From positions 1-21,740 of the forward strand of contig CAZOLJ010000074.1 of NCBI GenBank assembly GCA_964580575.1: a stretch of 21,740 nucleotides of DNA, written 5' to 3'. The position numbers and the translations under genes were made by a program. The notes below the pieces were generated by a model that worked only from the letters and a program-made list of their open reading frames with translations, did not search any database and had not been told where the DNA came from. Shown here one piece after another: positions 6,474 to 12,811 of the stretch. Within the stretch, counting starts at the first letter, position 1. Each line of letters opens with the position of its first letter. The DNA comes from CAVPDE01 sp964580575. Lineage in GTDB: Bacteria; Desulfobacterota; DSM-4660; Desulfatiglandales; HGW-15.

Positions 6474-6938
6474 GTGAACCGGCCCAAGTCGGAGATGGCG
6501 CTTCAGCAGAAGGAGATTAAAAGGGCCGGGAGGGGAGTCCTGCCAGCCCAGCCCGCTCAGGTCGTCGTGCCTCAGCACGTGGCACCGGCAAAGTCAGGAC
6601 AGAAAGGCCAGGTGGTCATACCCGAACATGCGATGCCGGTAAAACCGGCTCAGAAGGAACGTCCCGGTCAAGTCGTTGTGCCTCAGCACGCGGCACCGGC
6701 CAAACCGGGTCAGCCCGCCACGGTCGTGATACCTGAACACGTCGCACCGGCAAGGTCTGGTCAGAAGGAGAAACCCGTTCAGACCGCAGGACCGGAGCGC
6801 GTGAGTCCTGCGAAACCGGCTCAGCCTGGTCAGCCTGAGAAGGCAAAACCCAAGCGTGTGGCTCCGGAAAAGACTAGTCCGCGGGAGGAGAAGCACGATC
6901 AACTTGAACAGCCGAGTAAAGGTCAATCCATGCGTTGA
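6474..6938 (+). CDS. Pro/Lys/Gln-rich repeat protein
   Basis: 154 residues from a GTG at 6474; an ATG at 6495 is an alternative, and neither has a clear ribosome-binding site. There is no signal peptide, membrane helix or hydrophobic core. The centre is a tandem repeat built on VV(V/I)P(Q/E)H-x-x-P-x-K/R, with units of 17 and 20 residues alternating; two degenerate units follow, then a charged tail. The composition suggests an extended polyproline-like or disordered chain. It follows the BON lipoprotein gene by 46 bases and could be translated with it. I recognise no family. Codon-level regularity and the in-frame repeats support a real protein, though the start is uncertain. Confidence 0.55.
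   Translation: MNRPKSEMALQQKEIKRAGRGVLPAQPAQVVVPQHVAPAKSGQKGQVVIPEHAMPVKPAQKERPGQVVVPQHAAPAKPGQPATVVIPEHVAPARSGQKEKPVQTAGPERVSPAKPAQPGQPEKAKPKRVAPEKTSPREEKHDQLEQPSKGQSMR
6561..6782 (+). repeat. Two 111-base higher-order repeats inside the repeat protein gene
   Basis: Units at 6561-6611 (51 bases), 6612-6671 (60), 6672-6722 (51) and 6723-6782 (60). Units 1 and 3 (VVVPQH type) are most alike, and so are units 2 and 4 (VVIPEH type), so the repeat is really 51+60 = 111 bases twice. A weaker fifth unit follows at about 6783-6845. Confidence 0.85.
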
Positions 6939-6990
6939 CCAATCACTTTCCTGGGGGGTGCTCGATCGAGTGTGCCCTTGAATTTGTCCT

Positions 6991-7014
6991 GCATCGCTCT
7001 TGAGCGAACGATGC
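6991..7014 (+). terminator. Possible terminator hairpin after the repeat gene
   Basis: Nested stems: GCATC (6991-6995) with GATGC (7010-7014), and inside it GCTC-TT-GAGC (6996-7005), leaving a 4-base bulge. TTTGTG follows, which is a very poor T-tract. A palindrome CTCGATCGAG lies just upstream at 6961-6970. Confidence 0.3.
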
Positions 7015-7095
7015 TTTGTGAGAAGCAAAATTCATCCCCAAATGAGCGCTACACCTAGTCGCATGTCGCAGCCGTCGAGAAGAAAGGAGCTCAAA

Positions 7096-7173
7096 ATGAG
7101 AAATAGTCAAGTCTTGTTAACATTTATCGCGGTTGCTTTTTTGGTTCTGACTGCGGAATGGGCTTTTGCATGA
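7096..7173 (+). pseudogene. Orphan signal peptide (truncated secreted protein gene)
   Basis: 25 codons after AGAAAGGAG (7081-7089): MRNSQVLLTFIAVAFLVLTA followed by EWAFA and a stop. This is a complete-looking Sec signal peptide ending in an A-x-A-type cleavage site with nothing after it. The stop is the TGA of an ATGA overlap leading straight into the csbD tail fragment, so the mature part was probably lost when the duplicated block was joined here. It could still be expressed as a membrane micropeptide. Confidence 0.55.
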
Positions 7174-7175
7174 GC

Positions 7176-7226
7176 GGGAAAGCTCAGGAAAAGATCGGCC
7201 AGATCAAGAAGGTCGTGGGGAAGTAG
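7176..7226 (+). pseudogene. csbD 3'-end fragment
   Basis: Encodes GKAQEKIGQIKKVVGK and a stop, matching the end of the CsbD protein at 5687-5866 with one residue change (Val to Ile). An ATG at 7170 overlaps the preceding TGA and would give an 18-residue peptide, probably by chance. Confidence 0.8.
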
Positions 7227-7269
7227 AGTCCGTAAATAGAACTTTGCCGACGTCAGAAAGGAGTTGAAC

Positions 7270-7419
7270 ATGCTTTGGACCATATTTGTGATTCTGTTAA
7301 TTCTGTGGGGGCTGGGATTGATGACCGGTTACACCATGGGTGGGGTCATTCATGCCCTGCTGGTCATCGCCATCGTCGTGGTGCTGGTCCAGGTTATTCA
7401 AGGACGACGACGATCGTAA
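7270..7419 (+). CDS. Lmo0937/DUF5670 family membrane protein, copy 2
   Basis: 49 residues, differing from copy 1 (5909-6058) at only three positions (Cys6 to Phe, Val11 to Ile, Ala49 to Ser). Most DNA differences between the copies are silent, which implies the protein stayed under selection after duplication. AGAAAGGAG at 7255-7263 lies 6 bases before the ATG. It has the same two-helix layout with the basic QGRRRS end. Confidence 0.87.
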   Translation: MLWTIFVILLILWGLGLMTGYTMGGVIHALLVIAIVVVLVQVIQGRRRS

Positions 7420-7429
7420 CCCTCTAAAC

Positions 7430-7449
7430 CCTCGCCCGAGAAGGTGAGG
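7430..7449 (+). promoter_or_regulatory. Leader hairpin, second copy
   Basis: CCTCGCC-CGAGAA-GGTGAGG. Compared with the stem at 6068-6089, one T-A pair has become C-G and one G-C has become a G-T wobble, so pairing is kept although the sequence changed. The gene it once preceded is lost; the 69-residue gene now follows. Confidence 0.5.
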
Positions 7450-7471
7450 AGTTCATAGAGAGGAGTACGAG

Positions 7472-7501
7472 ATCAAAAAGAGGAACAGGTTTGTCGGCTA
7501 T
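7472..7501 (+). pseudogene. BON lipoprotein gene 5' stump
   Basis: Encodes (I)KKRNRFVGY, identical to residues 2-10 of the BON lipoprotein at 6113 but with ATC in place of the start codon. It is in frame with the next gene (ATG at 7502). Confidence 0.75.
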
Positions 7502-7711
7502 ATGGCAAAACATGGTGAAGACATGAATGAAGAGAGAAAGAACGCAAGATCCAAAGCTGAATTTATTAGATTGGCCGGCATTTGTCCGGAGCTTGTCGAG
7601 TTCGTGACTGAGTTTGTCGAAAAACCCGCAATTTTCTTTTCATTGCCTTTCGAAAGACGCCGCGAAATTGAAAACCAGATGGACGCGATTCTATCTTCAT
7701 TTGAGGAATAG
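7502..7711 (+). CDS. Small soluble protein, 69 residues, unrecognised
   Basis: MAKHGEDMNEERKNARSK and onward. An alternative start is the ATG at 7523, which has GGTGAAG just before it and would give 62 residues. The core AEFIRLAGICPELVEFVTEF, then VEKPAIFFSLPFERRREIEN, looks like two or three amphipathic helices; one Cys, no membrane segment. I do not recognise a family. The DNA immediately upstream is the 5' stump of the BON gene, so this gene has been joined to a foreign leader. Balanced hydrophobic pattern and length support coding. Confidence 0.6.
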   Translation: MAKHGEDMNEERKNARSKAEFIRLAGICPELVEFVTEFVEKPAIFFSLPFERRREIENQMDAILSSFEE

Positions 7712-7778
7712 TCAGCTATACACCAACAAAACCTTCAACCGTGCTGATCCAAGATTTTGTTTAATAGGAGGACACGAA

Positions 7779-8000
7779 ATGAACGCAACCAAGATTGCGG
7801 CAATTGTGCTTATCGTTGCCGGCGTCCTTGGCCTGGTGTACGGGAGTTTCAGCTACACCAAGAGCACTCATGAGGCGAAGCTGGGTCCGATCGAGCTGTC
7901 GGTAAAGGACAAGCAGACGGTCAACGTCCCGGTTTGGGCCGGCGTCGGGGGAATAGTGGTCGGCGGCGCGCTCCTGCTTTTTTCGAGAAAGAAGAACTAG
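7779..8000 (+). CDS. Two-helix small membrane protein (DUF3185-like)
   Basis: 73 residues. Helix 1 at residues 6-22 (AAIVLIVAGVLGLVYGS), then a polar segment of about 28 residues containing LGPIELSVKDKQTVNVP, then helix 2 at about 52-68 (VWAGVGGIVVGGALLLF) and a basic end SRKKN. The pattern of I-A-I-V-L-I-V-x-G at the start and a G-G-x-x-x-G-G-A helix at the end is typical of small DUF3185-type proteins; function unknown. AGGAGGA 6 bases before the ATG at 7779 fixes the start. It belongs to the same array of micro-genes. Confidence 0.75.
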   Translation: MNATKIAAIVLIVAGVLGLVYGSFSYTKSTHEAKLGPIELSVKDKQTVNVPVWAGVGGIVVGGALLLFSRKKN

Positions 8001-8149
8001 CTCCTGCATCGGAGCCGCTTGAGTCCTCGTTGCAGCGGTTTCGATTCATTCGCCCCTCAACTAAAGATTCAGAGTGCGGGCGGCAACTACCACAGTTCAC
8101 GCGTTGGATTAGGACTGCGGGGGAAAAGAAGAGAAAGGGGGAATCTGAC

Positions 8150-8491
8150 ATGGAGAACCAGAAAAGCGGTGGGAAATTCATTGCCACAAGGGAAAGAGAG
8201 GTCGAATTCGTCTTTCGCAGTCCCAATGCAAAGAAGGTTTACCTTGCGGGAGAATTTAACTCTTGGGAAGCCGAATCATTGCCGATGAAAAAATACACGG
8301 AAGGCGCTTGGGAGGCGATGGTTAAATTGCCTCCCGGCCGTTATGAGTACAAAGTGTTTGTGGACGATGCTTGGACGGAGAAATCTCCTTGCAGCGTGAT
8401 GATGGGGGGCAGTTCCTTTAAACTGATTCTGGAGGGAGGGCGGATTCCCAATCCTTTTGGCACACAGAATTACGTTGTTTGGGTGAAATAG
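8150..8491 (+). CDS. Stand-alone CBM48 (AMPK-type glycogen-binding) protein
   Basis: 113 residues from the ATG at 8150, with GGGGGA upstream. The frame is open further 5', but the domain starts shortly after this ATG. Residues about 15-90 match the CBM48/AMPK-beta glycogen-binding fold: EVEFVFRSPNAKKVYLAGEF, NSW, the strand GAWEAMVKLPPGRYEYKVFV, and the aromatic residues that stack on alpha-glucan. No catalytic glycoside hydrolase domain is attached, so it should be a binding or targeting module. Proteins of this size occur next to carbon-storage or stress genes in several bacteria; partner unknown here. A link to the phosphoketolase region 700 bases downstream is inference only. Confidence 0.83.
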   Translation: MENQKSGGKFIATREREVEFVFRSPNAKKVYLAGEFNSWEAESLPMKKYTEGAWEAMVKLPPGRYEYKVFVDDAWTEKSPCSVMMGGSSFKLILEGGRIPNPFGTQNYVVWVK

Positions 8492-8667
8492 GCCAGTCCA
8501 TACCAAACGAGGTGAAACATCCGGAAGAGTGCATCCTGGCAGCGGAAGGGTGAACCTCCCGTTTCTCCTCAGCCTAATGGTGTCTCTCGATTCTTTGCTT
8601 CAGCGTATAACCGCTTTGGCGCATCTTTTCTCCGCTTAGGGACACGAACACAGGAAAGTCGGCCGGC

Positions 8668-8892
8668 TTGTGGGGGGCGCTTCAGGGTATGAAACTGAAT
8701 CCCTCTCAGGCCGTCTATGTCGGCAATGATATGTACCGAGACATCTTTGGGGCACAGCGGGTTGGCATTAGAACCATCTTCGTGGACTCAAACCAAGGAG
8801 CCGAGTCCTACCAGAACATCACACCCGACTTCTTTGCTGCCCGGTTTGAGCAGGTGCTGGAGGGAATCGTGTCGGTCGATTCGGTGCAGTAA
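8668..8892 (+). pseudogene. HAD hydrolase, C-terminal fragment
   Basis: About 74 codons. The core LNPSQAVYVGNDMYRDIFGA, then QRVGIRTIFVDSNQG is the last part of a haloacid-dehalogenase fold: motif IV G-N-D-x-x-x-D followed by the G-I-R-T-I-F-V strand. The N-terminal nucleophile region (D-x-D) and cap domain are missing, and no plausible start codon or ribosome-binding site is present; only a TTG opens the frame. Upstream, another frame reads EHRKVGR, possibly the continuation after a frameshift. It ends at 8892, just before a second HAD fragment. Confidence 0.75.
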
Positions 8893-9200
8893 CCCGGGAC
8901 CGCTACTTTGCTATCTTGGAAGAGTTGTACGCTGAGCTCGGCTACGCGGACTACCTGGGCGCTTTGCAGCGCTGCCGGCTCGAAGACCTATGCGATCTGC
9001 GACTCCTGATGATGTCTTCGTTTCTGGTGGATTATCCCTTTGCGAAGCGATGGTACCCTGGCTCGCTCGAAGCCCTTGAGCACGTTCGGGCCTGGGGAGC
9101 AACGGTCATCCTGTCCGATGGCGACGTAGTGTTCCAGCCGCGGAAAGTTCAACGATCAGGACTATGGGAAGCGGTGGAGGGCCGTGTGCTGAGCCGCTGA
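8893..9200 (+). pseudogene. Second HAD-family fragment, cut at both ends
   Basis: The recognisable frame begins about TRDRYFAILEELYAELGYAD and reaches VILSDGDVVFQPRKVQRSGL, followed by WEAVEGRVL, then two foreign codons and a stop. The T-V-I-L-S-D-G-D strand matches HAD motif II (S/T-D-G), with a helical cap before it. Missing are the N-terminal D-x-D segment and everything after the EGRV turn (motifs III/IV). The 3' end is joined to the phosphoketolase gene, whose frame overlaps it from 9164. Confidence 0.72.
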
Positions 9201-11437
9201 AGCTGTCGCACGTGAAGTTGATGCTGCTCGGGCATTGGGGCACGACGCCGGGGCAGAACTTTATTTATGTACACTTGAACAGGGTCATTAAAAAGTACGA
9301 TTTCGACATGATCTACGTCTCCGGCCCCGGGCATGGCGGCCCCGCTATGGTAGGCAATACCTATCTTGAGGGAACCTACAGCGAGTTCTATCCCGACATC
9401 AGCCAGGATGAAGCCGGTCTCCGCAAGCTTTTCAAGCAGTTCTCTTTCCCCGGCGGGATTCCCAGCCATGTTTCACCGGAGTGTCCGGGGTCGATTCACG
9501 AGGGCGGCGAGCTGGGGTATTCACTCAGCCATGCCTTCGGGGCCGTGTTTGACAATCCTGAGCTCATCGTCGCCTGCGTCGTCGGCGATGGGGAGGCGGA
9601 GACGGGGCCGCTGTCGACGTCGTGGCAGTCCAATAAATTTCTTAATCCGATAACCGATGGCGCGGTGCTGCCGATTCTGCATCTCAACGGCTACAAGATT
9701 GCCAATCCGACCGTCCTGGCGCGCATCGAGCCGGAAGAGCTGGCCCAGTTGCTGCGTGGCAACGGCTGGACGCCGTATTATGTCGAGGGGCATGAGCCGG
9801 AGCTGATGCACGAGGCCATGGCCGCGACGCTCAACGCGGTGGTGGAAGACATTAAGCGCATCCAGCACGAAGCCCGCGACAACGGCAACACCATGCGCCC
9901 TCGCTGGCCCATGATCGTCCTTAAATCACCCAAGGGCTGGACAGGACCGGAAGTCGTCGATGGCCTGCAAATCGAGGGCACCTTTCGAGCACACCAAATT
10001 CCCCTGCTGGTGGATTCCGAGCATCCCGATCATCTCAAGCTGCTTGAGAACTGGATGAAAAGCTATAAGCCCGAGGAACACTTCGACAAGAGCGGCTGTC
10101 TCTTGCCTGAACTGGCCGATCTGGCGCCGAAGGGCGAGCGAAGAATGGGCGCGAATCCCCACGCCAACGGGGGCCTGCTGTTGCGCGACCTCATCATGCC
10201 GGACTTTCGGGACTACGCGGTGCAAGTTACGTCCCCAGGCGCTGTGCTCGCGTCCGACGCACATGAACTGGGCGTGTTCCTGCGCGACGTGGCCAAGCTC
10301 AACCAGAAGCAACGCAATTTCCGGATCTTCGGCGCCGACGTGACACTCTCCGACCGGTTGGGCGCCGTATTCGAGTTTACCAATCGGCAGTGGGACGCGC
10401 GGGTGCAGGACAACGACGAGTTCCTCGCCCTGGACGGTCGTGTCATGGAAATCTTGAGCGAACACCAGTGTGAAGGCTGGCTCGAAGGTTATCTGCTCAC
10501 TGGCCGGCACGGGCTGTTCAACAGCTATGAAGCTTTTATCCACATTGTGGATTCGATGTTCAACCAGCACGCCAAGTGGTTGAAGGTCTCGGCGGGACTG
10601 CCGTGGCGGCGGAAAATCGCGTCGCTGAACTACCTGCTGGCTTCCCATATGTGGCAACAGATGCACAATGGTCTAACTCATCAGGACCCGGGTTTCATTG
10701 ATCACGTTGTGAACAAGAAGGCCTCCGTCGTGCGCATCTATCTGCCGCCGGATGCCAACTGCCTGCTATCCGTCTTTGATCATTGCCTGCGCAGCCGACA
10801 CTACGTCAACGTCGTGATCGCGGGCAAATATCAAGCTCCCCAGTGGCTGACTATGGACGCCGCCGTCAAACATTGTGCCGAAGGTATCGGCATCTGGCAA
10901 TGGGCCGGCAGCGACGCCGGTGACGAACCCGATGTCGTGATGGCCTGCTGTGGCGACGTGCCTACCCTGGAGACGCTCGCCGCCGTCTCTCTCCTGCGCC
11001 AACATCTGCCTGACCTGAAAGTTCGCGTTGTCAACGTCGTGGATCTGATGAAGCTGGAACCGCAGAGCGAACATCCGCACGGGCTGAGCGACGAGGCTTT
11101 CGACGCGTTGTTGACCAAAGACAAGCATGTCATCTTCGCTTTCCACGGGTATCCGTGGTTGATTCATCGGCTGGCCTATCGCCGCACCAACCACAACAAC
11201 ATCCACGTCCGCGGCTACAAGGAAGAAGGCACCATCACCACGCCGTTCGACATGACGGTGCTGAACGATCTGGACCGTTTCCACCTCGTGATGGACGTCA
11301 TCGAGCGCCTGCCGCATTTGGGTGCCAAGGGGGCCTATCTGAAGCAGATGGTGCAGGACAAGCTCGTCGAGCACAAGCAGTACATCGACAAGCACGGCCA
11401 GGACATGCCGGAAATCCGGAACTGGAAGTGGGTTTGA
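9164..11437 (+). CDS. xfp: Phosphoketolase (xylulose-5-P/fructose-6-P), N-terminally shortened
   Basis: 757 residues. Phosphoketolase is a thiamine-diphosphate enzyme that splits xylulose-5-P (and often fructose-6-P) with phosphate, giving acetyl-phosphate plus glyceraldehyde-3-P (or erythrose-4-P). Clear family blocks: GHWGTTPGQNFIYVHLN (His24), SGPGHGGPAMVGNTYLEGTY, FPGGIPSHVSPECPGSIHEG, the cofactor motif GDGEAETGPLSTSW, LTGRHGLFNSYEAF, SHQDPG-type TH(Q)DPG, and the closing PEIRNWKW. Intact relatives are about 790-820 residues and carry roughly 40 more at the front (the YWRAANYLSVGQIYL region). Here residues 1-9 come from a HAD fragment read in another frame, and homology starts at EPLKLSHVK. 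It may be active with a damaged N-terminus, or be a pseudogene. Four bases separate it from the DUF2254 gene. Confidence 0.9.
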   Translation: MGSGGGPCAEPLKLSHVKLMLLGHWGTTPGQNFIYVHLNRVIKKYDFDMIYVSGPGHGGPAMVGNTYLEGTYSEFYPDISQDEAGLRKLFKQFSFPGGIPSHVSPECPGSIHEGGELGYSLSHAFGAVFDNPELIVACVVGDGEAETGPLSTSWQSNKFLNPITDGAVLPILHLNGYKIANPTVLARIEPEELAQLLRGNGWTPYYVEGHEPELMHEAMAATLNAVVEDIKRIQHEARDNGNTMRPRWPMIVLKSPKGWTGPEVVDGLQIEGTFRAHQIPLLVDSEHPDHLKLLENWMKSYKPEEHFDKSGCLLPELADLAPKGERRMGANPHANGGLLLRDLIMPDFRDYAVQVTSPGAVLASDAHELGVFLRDVAKLNQKQRNFRIFGADVTLSDRLGAVFEFTNRQWDARVQDNDEFLALDGRVMEILSEHQCEGWLEGYLLTGRHGLFNSYEAFIHIVDSMFNQHAKWLKVSAGLPWRRKIASLNYLLASHMWQQMHNGLTHQDPGFIDHVVNKKASVVRIYLPPDANCLLSVFDHCLRSRHYVNVVIAGKYQAPQWLTMDAAVKHCAEGIGIWQWAGSDAGDEPDVVMACCGDVPTLETLAAVSLLRQHLPDLKVRVVNVVDLMKLEPQSEHPHGLSDEAFDALLTKDKHVIFAFHGYPWLIHRLAYRRTNHNNIHVRGYKEEGTITTPFDMTVLNDLDRFHLVMDVIERLPHLGAKGAYLKQMVQDKLVEHKQYIDKHGQDMPEIRNWKWV

Positions 11438-11440
11438 CCC

Positions 11441-12799
11441 ATGAATAAATTCAAGCAACTTTGGAGCAATCTGCGATCAAGTTTTTGGTTTCTGCCTTCG
11501 TTGATTGTCGTGGCCAGCATTGGCTTCGCAGTCGCGATCATCGAAACAGACTCCTCCGGGACCGACCGCTGGCTAGGCCAGTGGCCGCGTCTGTTTGGGG
11601 CTGGGGCGGAAGGTGCGCGCGGGATGATGTCCACGATTGCTGGCTCGATGATGACCGTGGTGGGCGTCACGTTCTCGATGATCTTGGTGGTGCTGGCGCT
11701 GGCTTCGAGCCAATATACCTCGCGCATCCTGCGGAATTTCATACGAAACCGCGTCACGCAGGTCGTGCTCGGGATTTTCGCCGGTATTTTCACTTATTGC
11801 CTGATCGTCTTGCGCACCATTCGAGGTGGTGACGAGGGGTCATTTGTTCCAAGCCTGGCGGTGTTCTTCGGCTTCGTGCTGGCGCTCGGAGGTGTTGCCG
11901 CCCTCATGTTCTTCATTCATCACATCGCCTCGTCGATCGAGGCTTCCAGCATCATCGCCTCGGTCGCTCGGGAAACCATCGCGGCCATTGATCGGATGTT
12001 TCCGGAAAGACTTGGAGAAGGGCCGGGCGAAGACGAGGATGACCCAACGCCACGCCCTCCGGCCGAGCGGAATTGGCGCGCCATACCGGCCAAGGAGAGC
12101 GGCTATATCCAGAGCGTGAATAACGAGGCGCTTATGCGCTTGGCCCGGGACAGGAAAACCATCGTGTGGATGGAGCACGGCATCGGCGACTTCGTTGTCC
12201 AGAACACCACCCTGGCCTCACTCGCGCTGGAGGACCCGCCGGATCAAGAGACGACTGCCGCCCTGCAGGCGGCTTTCAGCATCAGCCGCCACCGCACGGT
12301 GGAACAGGACGCTGCCTTCGGCATCAGGCAGATCGTGGATGTGGCGTTGAAAGCACTCTCCCCCGGCATCATCGACACGACGACGGCCGTGATGTGTGTG
12401 GATTATCTTACAACGATTCTGGCGCGGCTTGCGCCTCGAAAAATACCCTCATCACGCCGCGACGAGAACGGGGAACTGCGAGTGATCGCCAAAGGCCCGA
12501 GCTTTAAAGGCTTGCTGGCCGAATCGTTCGACCAAATTCGCAGCATCGCCAAAGGCGATGTCGCCATCCTGTCGCGGATGCTCGACGCCTTTCAAACCCT
12601 TGCCAGTTTGACGGCCAGCCCACACCGCCGGCGGGCGATTGGCGAACAAGTGCAATGGACCGCCGAATTGGCCGAGCGTACCGTCGAGTCCGCTCATGAC
12701 CGTGCGAGGATCGACACGCTGCTGGCGCGCGTGCGCGAAACGCTCGAAGCCGGGCCTACTTTGTGCGAGGGGAAGAGAAGGCAAACTGACGGTGGATAA
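11441..12799 (+). CDS. DUF2254 family membrane protein
   Basis: 452 residues. Four membrane helices lie in the N-terminal third (about 16-34, 67-88, 107-125, 136-160), followed by a large soluble domain. The blocks MMSTIAGSMMTVVGVTFSMI, LALASSQYTSRILRNFIRN and the IESTD-like ETDSSG segment after helix 1 are typical of DUF2254 proteins, which are uncharacterised inner-membrane proteins. The ATG lies 4 bases after the phosphoketolase stop, and atpD starts 12 bases after its own stop, so it is almost certainly co-transcribed with both. Sitting directly before an ion-pumping ATPase, it could help handle the ion gradient; that is inference. The length is normal for the family. Confidence 0.87.
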   Translation: MNKFKQLWSNLRSSFWFLPSLIVVASIGFAVAIIETDSSGTDRWLGQWPRLFGAGAEGARGMMSTIAGSMMTVVGVTFSMILVVLALASSQYTSRILRNFIRNRVTQVVLGIFAGIFTYCLIVLRTIRGGDEGSFVPSLAVFFGFVLALGGVAALMFFIHHIASSIEASSIIASVARETIAAIDRMFPERLGEGPGEDEDDPTPRPPAERNWRAIPAKESGYIQSVNNEALMRLARDRKTIVWMEHGIGDFVVQNTTLASLALEDPPDQETTAALQAAFSISRHRTVEQDAAFGIRQIVDVALKALSPGIIDTTTAVMCVDYLTTILARLAPRKIPSSRRDENGELRVIAKGPSFKGLLAESFDQIRSIAKGDVAILSRMLDAFQTLASLTASPHRRRAIGEQVQWTAELAERTVESAHDRARIDTLLARVRETLEAGPTLCEGKRRQTDGG

Positions 12800-12811
12800 G
12801 CGGGAGCAAAC

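Larger units (their letters stand above)
7174..7501 (+). repeat. Duplicated block, decayed copy
   Basis: Second copy of 5815-6142. It contains a csbD tail stump, a complete DUF5670 gene and the first ten codons of the BON gene with its ATG changed to ATC. The boundaries are abrupt: an unrelated signal peptide on the left, the 69-residue gene on the right. Confidence 0.85.

Noticed and set aside
6594..7028. Minus-strand frame opposite the repeat protein gene
   Set aside because: It mirrors the tandem repeat, and its product (Arg/Leu/Phe-rich) lacks a start signal. The plus-strand frame has conservative residue exchanges between repeats, which favours it.
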